Shown: positions 1 to 5,750 of the stretch, piece after piece
Numbering within the stretch: position 1 is the stretch's first letter
Layout of the letters: the number at the start of each line of letters is the position of its first letter
NCBI GenBank assembly: GCA_027622635.1
Contig: JAQBYK010000047.1
Coordinates: 1-8,504, forward strand
DNA length: 8,504 bases
Direction: 5' to 3'
Source: a bacterium
GTDB lineage: Bacteria; Patescibacteriota; Gracilibacteria; UBA1369; LOWO2-01-FULL-3
The notes under the pieces: model-generated
Told to the model about the DNA's origin: nothing
The model's input: only the letters and a program-made list of their open reading frames with translations
Database searches by the model: none
Made by a program: the position numbers and the translations under genes

Positions 1-425
1 TATAGGAATTTAGCAATAAGTTCATCTTTGCCCGGTAACATTGCAAGTTCGATGGTTTCGGCAGTGAGCATAACTCTACCTTCAAAAAGAGCGCCTCTTA
101 ACTGCAGATTTTTATTCTTCTTGGCAAATTTGTAAATAAGCTTAGCTGCAGAAATTTCATCCTCCATGCTAAAAGCAGCACCGACCGGACCTTCCAGGAC
201 TTCATCGGGAATATCATCATAACCGGCCTCTTTGGCAGCTATTCGTAACAAAGTCTTTTTAGCAACCTTATAACGCACGCCATTTTCACGCATTTCATTA
301 CGCAATTTTGTCATATTTTCAAAGCTCAAACCCCTGAAATCAGCAAATACCACAGATTTGGCATCTTTCATATTCTGAGTCAGATTGCTGACAATTTCCT
401 GTTTTTTCTCTTTTGTTAACGGCAT
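1..425 (-). CDS. rplJ: 50S ribosomal protein L10, partial (C-terminus beyond window)
   Basis: L10 forms the base of the ribosomal stalk: it binds 23S rRNA and carries the L7/L12 dimers that recruit translation GTPases. The first 141 residues are readable, beginning MPLTKEKKQE. Family hallmarks are VVFADFRGLS (residues 25-34), KVAKKTLL (53-60), GPVGAAF (79-85) and the LPGKDEL stretch (130-136) near the usual end of the globular domain. The family is about 165-180 residues, so the missing part is the C-terminal L7/L12-binding helix. The ATG at 425 follows an AT-rich stretch with no Shine-Dalgarno site. The gene has its own promoter and an L10-type leader with an attenuator, so it is probably autoregulated. 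rplL is expected next, outside the window. Identification is firm. Confidence 0.96.
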   Translation of the reverse strand, partial: MPLTKEKKQEIVSNLTQNMKDAKSVVFADFRGLSFENMTKLRNEMRENGVRYKVAKKTLLRIAAKEAGYDDIPDEVLEGPVGAAFSMEDEISAAKLIYKFAKKNKNLQLRGALFEGRVMLTAETIELAMLPGKDELIAKFL

Positions 426-520
426 AATTTTGAAATAAAAAATCTCGATTTGTGCGCACAGACAATCGAGAATATATATGTCTCGGCAGGGCTTATGTTC
501 TTGCCTGCTGTCTATGACGC
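426..520 (-). promoter_or_regulatory. L10 (rplJ) autoregulatory leader RNA
   Basis: The transcript upstream of rplJ carries the typical L10-leader core. It has AGACAGCAGG (minus strand, from position 513 down), a loop region, and CCTGCCGAGA closing the GCAGG/CCTGC stem (483-512). This imitates the L10 site of 23S rRNA, where a similar AGACAGCCAGG element occurs. In known L10 leaders, free L10-L12 complex binds here and lowers rpl expression. A terminator hairpin follows directly, so control is probably by transcription attenuation. The 5' end (about 520) is inferred from the promoter position; the core motif and stem are seen in the sequence. Confidence 0.82.
437..471 (-). terminator. Rho-independent attenuator in front of rplJ
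   Basis: On the minus strand an 8-bp stem, TCTCGATT (471-464) with AATCGAGA (450-443), encloses an inner TGTG-CG-CACA palindrome. It is followed by six T (442-437), which is the form of an intrinsic terminator. The hairpin ends 12 nt before the rplJ ATG, so it can only act on read-through into rplJ and not at the end of a gene. Part of the stem-loop can pair instead with the L10-binding element upstream (509-516), which supports a switchable attenuator. Confidence 0.75.
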
Positions 521-526
521 CCACGC

Positions 527-555
527 ACTCTAAGCAATAAGCCCAAAAAAGTCAA
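527..555 (-). promoter_or_regulatory. rplJ promoter (sigma70-type)
   Basis: Minus strand: -35 TTGACT (555-550, 5 of 6 consensus), a 17-bp spacer, and -10 TAGAGT (532-527, 4 of 6). The predicted start at about 520 gives a leader of about 95 nt containing the whole L10 regulatory element. The -35 lies 7 nt after the stop codon of the upstream 336-residue gene, so rplJ need not depend on read-through from that gene. Confidence 0.72.
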
Positions 556-562
556 ACAATTT

Positions 563-1573
563 TCAATTTAAAGCATTCGTCATTGAAGAAATCCTGCCTC
601 GCAGTTCATTTTGCATCCTAGACATCAGGTCATCAGTCATTCCAGGGAGAATTACTCGTGTCGCAGATTTATATGGTTTGACAGTGACCGGCATACCCAT
701 ATAGCCAACTTCCATCACTTCCTTAAAAATTCTTATTTGTTCTTCTTTTATCTCAGGATCAGGTTTAAATAGAAAACCTGTGTAGCCTCTTCTCTTGGGC
801 CAATCACGACACCTTGTACTCAAAAATATAAGAATGAAATCCTGTATTGCATTTAATGCAATGTATGTATGCTCTCTGGAGCATTCCCCATCTAAGGTAT
901 TTAATGCAGCTTTAATATGCTCGGGGATGCTAATATCTGCTTTTGACCTTTGCCCAAGAGGTAATCCAAGTTGATTTATAACTCTTGAGACGTATGAAGC
1001 CAGCTGAATATGTGTTGGATAATTTGAAAAATCGCAGTCTAATGCTTCAATTAGCTCAAGTACGACATCTTGCATTGTTTCAATATCACCTTTGTCAATT
1101 CTTGAAACCTTTGTCGTATTCTCCCGATCTACTTGAGTTTGTTGGGATAAAGACCCTGTCCAATATTGCATGCTGGCAAGGAAGCTTAAGGCTCGAAATT
1201 TTGGATTATTGCAGTCAAAGGCGTCAATCATATTCACATCAAAAATATTTTCACCATCAGGTGAATATTCGTAGTCTGACAATCCGGGAAAAACACCATC
1301 CAGATGGAGTCGCATTATTGCTCTTACACCCCTGGGAAGACGCTCTTCCCTCCTCCAAAGTGGGACATCCTTGGCTATTCTGGTGTATTCCATAGATCCG
1401 GGTGCAAAACCCATATCTCTTGCAACAGCACCGGGTGGCATGCCGGCATTTACACGCCAGGCGATTTCAGCATAGTGACTATATCTGGACATTGCATCAT
1501 GGTAATCCATCACTATGTCTTCGGGATTAACTTCCCAAACCGAAAGTGTTTGCTTTTGACTTAATTGTGCCAT
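563..1573 (-). CDS. Hypothetical protein, 336 residues, unrecognised
   Basis: I do not recognise this family. The frame is long, has ordinary coding composition and has a plausible promoter, so it is very likely a real gene. There is no signal peptide or membrane segment, so it is probably cytoplasmic. Residues about 36-66 (from AEIAWRVNAG to YTRIAKD) could form a helix-turn-helix-like trihelical unit, which is weak evidence for nucleic-acid binding. The C-terminal half is helix-rich, with a hydrophobic patch NAIQDFILIFL (241-251) that is too short and too polar at its ends for a confident membrane helix. Four cysteines (121, 180, 231, 255) are spread out and form no zinc motif. The ATG at 1573 lacks a Shine-Dalgarno site, like most genes here. 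It stops with TGA, the only TGA stop in the window. It is divergent from miaA and co-directional with rplJ, which has its own promoter, so position says little about function. Confidence 0.8.
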   Translation of the reverse strand: MAQLSQKQTLSVWEVNPEDIVMDYHDAMSRYSHYAEIAWRVNAGMPPGAVARDMGFAPGSMEYTRIAKDVPLWRREERLPRGVRAIMRLHLDGVFPGLSDYEYSPDGENIFDVNMIDAFDCNNPKFRALSFLASMQYWTGSLSQQTQVDRENTTKVSRIDKGDIETMQDVVLELIEALDCDFSNYPTHIQLASYVSRVINQLGLPLGQRSKADISIPEHIKAALNTLDGECSREHTYIALNAIQDFILIFLSTRCRDWPKRRGYTGFLFKPDPEIKEEQIRIFKEVMEVGYMGMPVTVKPYKSATRVILPGMTDDLMSRMQNELRGRISSMTNALN

Positions 1574-1602
1574 AATATTCTGACCAAGTTAAAATAGAAG
1601 GA

Positions 1603-1631
1603 TTTATAGCACATTATGAATGATATGGCAA
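1603..1631 (-). promoter_or_regulatory. Promoter of the 336-residue gene
   Basis: Minus strand: -35 TTGCCA (1631-1626, 5 of 6), a 17-bp spacer, and -10 TATAAA (1608-1603, 5 of 6). The predicted start at about 1596 gives a 23-nt leader without a Shine-Dalgarno site. The -35 lies inside the first codons of miaA if miaA starts at 1616, but upstream of it if miaA starts at 1655. Confidence 0.6.
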
Positions 1632-2524
1632 GACAGCTGGAGGAATTTCTCAAAATGGCCAAAAGACCGTTGATAGTGGTTCTGGGGCCTACAGCTTCAG
1701 GCAAAACTGGCATTTCCCTGAAAATAGCTCACCAGATTGGAGGCGAAATAATATCGACTGATTCCAGACAGATCTATAAAGGAATGGATATTGGCACCGA
1801 TTTGCTTTCAGAAGAAGATCAGGAAGGAATAGCTCATCATATGCTTGGCATTACCACGCCGGATCAGCCGCTTACGTTAGCGCAATACAGGGAATTGGCT
1901 TTATCAAAAATTGAGGAAATATATAAGAGGGGCAATACACCCATGCTAGTAGGAGGAACCGGTTTATACATCGATTCAATAATCAAGGATTATGATATAC
2001 CACGAGTGCCACCGGATGAGAAACTTCGAAAAAAACTCCAGAAAGAGCTTGAAAAAAAGGGTTCTGAACATATACACAAAAAACTGGAAAAAATTGATCC
2101 AAAAGCGGCGGCCACTATTCATCCCAACAACAGCAGATATATTATCAGGGCTTTGGAAGTAGCCATGAATAAGAGTGAAAAACCTGTCTCCCACAAAAAA
2201 AATATAGAATTCGATGTATTTATGGTTGGGGTAAAATGGCCACGTGAGGAACTTTACAAAAGGGTAAATGAAAGAGTGCATCGTCAATTAAAAAGAGGCT
2301 TGACCGAGGAGGTAAAACATCTTGTCGAAAAGGGCTACGACGAGAATCTTCCCGCAATGTCTTCGCTGGGGGTGAAGGAAATCATCCCTTATGTAAGGGG
2401 AGAAATGGCACTTGATGAATGCATTGAAATACTAAAACGCAACACTCGCAGATATGCAAAAAGACAAATGACTTGGTTTAGGAGGTATGATAATGTGAAC
2501 TGGCTTTTGCCACAACGTAAATAA
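1616..2524 (+). CDS. miaA: tRNA dimethylallyltransferase MiaA
   Basis: MiaA transfers the dimethylallyl group from DMAPP to N6 of A37 in tRNAs reading UNN codons, giving i6A37 and better codon-anticodon stability. Visible motifs are the P-loop GPTASGKT (residues 24-31), the substrate motif STDSRQIYKGMDIGT (47-61), VGGTGLYID (112-120), the swinging-domain region from about 128 to 210, and the C-terminal RRYAKRQMTWFRR. The full frame is 302 residues, normal for the family. The start is uncertain. The first ATG (1616) is kept as the outer limit, with AGAAGGA 13 nt upstream. The ATG at 1655 (residue 14, MAKRPLIVVLGP) has GGAGGA 10 nt before it and puts the P-loop at the usual distance from the N-terminus, so I slightly favour it (289 residues). 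It leads a tight run with recJ 8 nt downstream. Confidence 0.96.
   Translation: MNDMARQLEEFLKMAKRPLIVVLGPTASGKTGISLKIAHQIGGEIISTDSRQIYKGMDIGTDLLSEEDQEGIAHHMLGITTPDQPLTLAQYRELALSKIEEIYKRGNTPMLVGGTGLYIDSIIKDYDIPRVPPDEKLRKKLQKELEKKGSEHIHKKLEKIDPKAAATIHPNNSRYIIRALEVAMNKSEKPVSHKKNIEFDVFMVGVKWPREELYKRVNERVHRQLKRGLTEEVKHLVEKGYDENLPAMSSLGVKEIIPYVRGEMALDECIEILKRNTRRYAKRQMTWFRRYDNVNWLLPQRK
1639..1644 (+). promoter_or_regulatory. Candidate Shine-Dalgarno for the inner miaA start
   Basis: GGAGGA lies 10 nt before the ATG at 1655 and would set the miaA start there rather than at 1616. It is one of the few Shine-Dalgarno-like sites next to a possible start in this window. The region is purine-rich, so chance cannot be excluded. 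Confidence 0.4.
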
Positions 2525-2532
2525 CATCACCA

Positions 2533-4158
2533 ATGTCTGTTCTAGGAAAAAACTGGGTAGTCAAAAACGAGGATACTAGAAAACCCGCATTCGAGAGGAT
2601 CCTGCAAAGCAGATTAAAAGTGGACCTAAATGAAATAACACAATTTCATGATCCATTCCTTTTTAAGGATATGCAAACAGTAGTGGAGAGAATAAAAAAA
2701 GCGATTGAATCCGGTGAAAAAATAATGATATTTGGAGATTATGATGTTGATGGAATGACAGCTGCCGCTATTTTGATTCACACACTTAAAAAGATGAACG
2801 CGAAGGTGGATTGCACCCTACCAAATCGTCTTGAAGACGGATATGGGCTTTCAGAAAAATTCATAGATAGATTCTCGGAACAAGGAGTCAAATTAATAAT
2901 CACGGTTGATTGTGGAATTTCCTGTAAGAAAGAGATAGAAAAGGCTAGAAACCTGGGGATGGAAACAATTATAACAGATCATCACACAATCCCTGAGGGA
3001 GTTCCGGCGCAAGCTATAGCAATCATTCATCCTAAAAGGATTGATTGTAATTATCCATGTAAGGACCTGACCGGAGCCGGAGTTGCGCTCAAACTTGCCC
3101 AAGCACTTCTTCCCGAACAAATGGACTGTTTTTTGGATTTAGCTTCAATGGGGACAGTAGCCGATTTAGGACCACTAACCGGAGAAAACAGACTCATAGT
3201 TAAAAGAGGCCTGGAAATGTTGGCAAACACTAAGTGGGAAGGCCTAAAAAAGATAAAAGAAATTTCAAATATCCAGGTGGGGACTCCCATGAGTACTACT
3301 GACATAGGTTTTCAAATTGCTCCAAGATTAAACGCGGCTGGCAGAATTGGGGATCCATATACTGCACTCAACCTGTTGTTAGAGAATGATTCACAGGAAA
3401 AGATAAAAATTTTAAGCGACAAACTGGATGAGCTCAATAAAGAGAGACAGGATATGACAGCAAATGCGATGGAGGAAGTCGAAATGGAAATAGATAAAAA
3501 CAATATCCCCTTTGTTTTGATTGCGCATAGCACGCAGTGGCATGTTGGGATTTTAGGCCTTATTGCAGGGAAATTAGCCGAAAAATATTCTCGGCCGGCA
3601 ATTATTTTGCAGGACTTTGGAGATAATTTGGTAGCTTCATGCAGAGGACCTGAATACTTCGATATCATAGACGCAATTGCTAACAGCTCAGAATATTTAA
3701 TTAGTTTTGGGGGACATGCGCAAGCGGCAGGATTTAACATTAGAAAGGGAAATCTGGAAGAATTCAAAAACAGCATTCTAAAGTATTCTGAGGAAAAGAT
3801 GAAAAATGTTGATATAGAATCCACCTTGGAGATAGATTGCGAATTGCAGTCGGAGGAAATCAATTTTGATCTGATAAATGAAATAGAAAGCCTTGCACCA
3901 TTTGGAAAAGAAAACTCAAAGCCAATCTTCCTGATGAAGAATCTTGAACCAATGTTTATTGATAAGGTGGGCAGGGATGGGAATCATCTAAAATTTTCAA
4001 TAAACAATCACAAAGTTATCGCATTCAGAATGGGACAATTCGCGGATAAATTGAGAGAACAGGGAAAAATTGATTTGGTTTTTCAGATAGACAGGAATAT
4101 ATGGAAGAACAAAGAGTCCTTACAACTGCAGGCTCTAGACTTTAGTATTAATGAGTAG
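2533..4158 (+). CDS. recJ: Single-stranded-DNA-specific exonuclease RecJ
   Basis: RecJ is a metal-dependent 5'-3' exonuclease on single-stranded DNA. It acts in RecF-type recombination, base-excision and mismatch repair and at stalled forks. All DHH-family catalytic motifs are present: GDYDVDG (68-74), TVDCG (124-128), DHH (149-151) and GTVADLG with D211. These are followed by the RLNAAGRI linker element, the DHHA1 glycine motif GGHAQAAGF (393-401), and a C-terminal OB-like region (about 440-541) with the typical LAPFGKEN sequence. At 541 residues it is a normal-length core RecJ with no obvious missing residue. The start at 2533 is fixed: the same frame has a stop 13 nt upstream and no other start between. 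No Shine-Dalgarno site is present at a useful distance. It lies 8 nt after miaA, so translational coupling or co-transcription is likely. Confidence 0.96.
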   Translation: MSVLGKNWVVKNEDTRKPAFERILQSRLKVDLNEITQFHDPFLFKDMQTVVERIKKAIESGEKIMIFGDYDVDGMTAAAILIHTLKKMNAKVDCTLPNRLEDGYGLSEKFIDRFSEQGVKLIITVDCGISCKKEIEKARNLGMETIITDHHTIPEGVPAQAIAIIHPKRIDCNYPCKDLTGAGVALKLAQALLPEQMDCFLDLASMGTVADLGPLTGENRLIVKRGLEMLANTKWEGLKKIKEISNIQVGTPMSTTDIGFQIAPRLNAAGRIGDPYTALNLLLENDSQEKIKILSDKLDELNKERQDMTANAMEEVEMEIDKNNIPFVLIAHSTQWHVGILGLIAGKLAEKYSRPAIILQDFGDNLVASCRGPEYFDIIDAIANSSEYLISFGGHAQAAGFNIRKGNLEEFKNSILKYSEEKMKNVDIESTLEIDCELQSEEINFDLINEIESLAPFGKENSKPIFLMKNLEPMFIDKVGRDGNHLKFSINNHKVIAFRMGQFADKLREQGKIDLVFQIDRNIWKNKESLQLQALDFSINE

Positions 4159-4173
4159 TAAGATTTTTTCACT

Positions 4174-5649
4174 ATGAAAAAATGTCTGCTTGTTTTAGGG
4201 CTCATGACCCTAACTACGCTAACTGCGAATTCGGCATCAATGGAAACCGGCAATTGGTATCAGTACAATGGGTCTTCGACCTTGCATTCTTATTCCATTA
4301 GCTTCCCAACTGACTGGAAGGTATATGAAATAAGTAAGTACAACGCCGGGTTTGCACCAAAGGAGACTAACGATGAATATTTTTATTCTATCCGTGAGTT
4401 TGAAGGAATCTCTTTTGACCAGGCAATTAACGCAACATTGGATTCTTCAATTTCTTTGGAAAAAGTGGAGGACGAGATTTTCCCAACAATAAAAGGCGAT
4501 CTGATAGCAAAAAATGCGACATATTATGATGGAGAAAAGGACTCCGAGTTTAACGTGACATATCTTAGACATGGGAGTCTTATAGTAGCCCTAACCGGAA
4601 ACGAAGATGAGTATTCTGAGATAGCTGAAGCAATAAAGGGATCATTTAAATTTACGGATGATTGGCATCACTACATTGATCTAAAGGATAACTATAGTTT
4701 TATTTTCCCAACGAAATTTGAAATTAATACTTTATCAAATGGAATAGAGCTTGTAGATGATACTACGATATTTCAGGTGCTAAAATATGAGGACATCAAT
4801 ATAGACAAAGTGGCCGGCCATGCAGAGGGGGCTAATGCAAGCCTTCTTTCACAGGAACAGATTGTTTTTCATGGACTAAAAAAAGCAATAAAGGCAGAGT
4901 ACAAAGACAGCGGTAAGGGCAAAAAGTTTAATCGTATATTTGTTGAAAAGAATGGCGATTCTTTTAGTCTAACAGACACCAATGTTGAAAGCAATTATCC
5001 GCACTCCGATTACTACGACCAGTACATTGTCGAAATACTGGAGAGTTTCGAATTCTACGAATTAGAGGGCGATGAGGCATATTCTCCTTTTAAAAACTTC
5101 CCGGACTTAAGAGATGATCACCCAAATGCAGAAGCCGTAAATTCCTTATTTGAAACTAAAGTAATCCAAGGTTATCCGGATGGAAATTTTAAACCAGACG
5201 GGGAAATTAACAGGGCGGAGCTGACCAAAATGATTGTTGGAAGTTTAACTAAACCGGATCCATCAATTCACAGTGACTGTTTTCCGGACGTTAAGAAGGA
5301 GTGGTTTGCACCATATATCTGCTATGCAAAGGAAAGGGGATGGGTGGAAGGTTATCCTGATGGCAAATTTAAGCCGGACGACAAGGTTAACCGGGTAGAA
5401 GCTATGAAGATAATTTTAGAGGCATTATTTGATGGAGTAATGAGTAAAGATAAACTTCTCAATAACAAGGTTAAAGATATTGATACAGACGAGTGGTACG
5501 GGAAATATTTTGTATTTGCAGACAACAAAAATCTTCTGGATAAGCAGCACATAGACGATGAATATGGTGGCTACTACTATTATTTCCCAAACGACAACAT
5601 CACCAGGAAAGAGGTAGCGGAGACTATATATAGAGCCCAACAGCTTTAA
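4174..5649 (+). CDS. Secreted SLH-domain protein with duplicated N-terminal module
   Basis: This is probably an exported cell-surface protein held to the wall by SLH domains. Residues 1-21 form a Sec signal peptide (MKKCLLVLGLMTLTTLTANS, then A) with cleavage near residues 20-21. Next come two similar modules of about 130 residues. Module 1 (28-163) starts at W28 with SISFPTDWKV (41-50). Module 2 (164-294) starts at W164 with SFIFPTKFEI (175-184). Each ends in a GSFKF- or ESFEF-type strand, and the pattern recalls PsbP-like secreted domains, which is an inference. Three SLH repeats follow, at about 309-357, 370-418 and 433-489. The first two contain QGYPDGNFKP and EGYPDGKFKP, and the third is divergent. 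The only cysteines in the mature protein, C369 and C383, flank the start of SLH2 and could form a disulfide. It starts 15 nt after recJ without a visible promoter or Shine-Dalgarno site. The ligand of the N-terminal modules is unknown. Confidence 0.87.
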   Translation: MKKCLLVLGLMTLTTLTANSASMETGNWYQYNGSSTLHSYSISFPTDWKVYEISKYNAGFAPKETNDEYFYSIREFEGISFDQAINATLDSSISLEKVEDEIFPTIKGDLIAKNATYYDGEKDSEFNVTYLRHGSLIVALTGNEDEYSEIAEAIKGSFKFTDDWHHYIDLKDNYSFIFPTKFEINTLSNGIELVDDTTIFQVLKYEDINIDKVAGHAEGANASLLSQEQIVFHGLKKAIKAEYKDSGKGKKFNRIFVEKNGDSFSLTDTNVESNYPHSDYYDQYIVEILESFEFYELEGDEAYSPFKNFPDLRDDHPNAEAVNSLFETKVIQGYPDGNFKPDGEINRAELTKMIVGSLTKPDPSIHSDCFPDVKKEWFAPYICYAKERGWVEGYPDGKFKPDDKVNRVEAMKIILEALFDGVMSKDKLLNNKVKDIDTDEWYGKYFVFADNKNLLDKQHIDDEYGGYYYYFPNDNITRKEVAETIYRAQQL

Positions 5650-5655
5650 TTTTTT
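5631..5655 (+). terminator. Weak intrinsic terminator at the end of the SLH gene
   Basis: TAGAGC (5631-5636) can pair with GCTTTA (5643-5648) as six pairs including one G-U, with a 6-nt loop, followed closely by six T (5650-5655). The hairpin overlaps the last codons and stop of the SLH gene. The stem is short and AT-rich, so termination is probably leaky. Confidence 0.35.
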
Positions 5656-5698
5656 CAGTTTAGAAAATAATCACAAAGGTGATATAATAATTCCCTTT

Positions 5699-5708
5699 TG
5701 ACTAGTCA
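5699..5708. promoter_or_regulatory. 10-bp palindrome upstream of the nrnA-like promoter
   Basis: TGACTAGTCA is a perfect 10-bp inverted repeat 7 bp upstream of the -35 box, at about -52 to -43 from the predicted start. The position suits an activator or regulator site. Flanking CCCT (5693-5696) and AGGG (5708-5711) extend the dyad with a bulge. No regulator gene is adjacent, so the role is unproven. Confidence 0.35.
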
Positions 5709-5715
5709 GGGGCTA

Positions 5716-5744
5716 TTGACACAAGCCTAAAAATGTTTTAAAAT
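5716..5744 (+). promoter_or_regulatory. Promoter of the nrnA-like gene, predicted leaderless
   Basis: The -35 is TTGACA (5716-5721, perfect), the spacer is 17 bp, and the -10 is TAAAAT (5739-5744, 5 of 6). Placing the -10 at -12 to -7 puts +1 at 5751, the A of the ATG. The mRNA would therefore start at its initiation codon, which agrees with the lack of any Shine-Dalgarno site. This is the best promoter in the window and separates this gene from the miaA-recJ-SLH run. Confidence 0.8.
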
Positions 5745-5750
5745 ATACTG

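Noticed and set aside
563..565. TGA at the end of the 336-residue gene as a possible Gly codon (Gracilibacteria-type code).
   Set aside because: Recoding would add only 11 residues before a TAG. No TGA occurs inside miaA, recJ, yebC or the nrnA-like gene, all of which are glycine-rich at conserved sites using GGN. The standard code fits.
985..1395. Plus-strand open frame of 136 codons (and another at 1304-1564).
   Set aside because: Both are antisense to the 336-residue gene, have shadow-like composition and lack a start context or promoter.
2480..2486. Strong Shine-Dalgarno-like AGGAGGT near the recJ start.
   Set aside because: It encodes the conserved Arg-Arg of the MiaA WFRR motif and lies 46 nt before the recJ ATG. 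The frame after it has stops before recJ, so it cannot serve that start.
3312..3863. Minus-strand open frame of 183 codons.
   Set aside because: It lies wholly antisense to conserved recJ sequence and is rich in Ser, Ile and Leu, as expected from reversed coding.
5169..5380. Near-identical segments (GGTTATCC..GATGG) as DNA repeats or a recombination site.
   Set aside because: They are the equivalent codons of SLH repeats 1 and 2, so protein-domain repetition explains them.
5670..5683. ATCAC-AAAG-GTGAT hairpin as a terminator after the SLH gene.
   Set aside because: The stem is only 5 bp and no T-run follows; the hairpin at 5631-5655 fits better.
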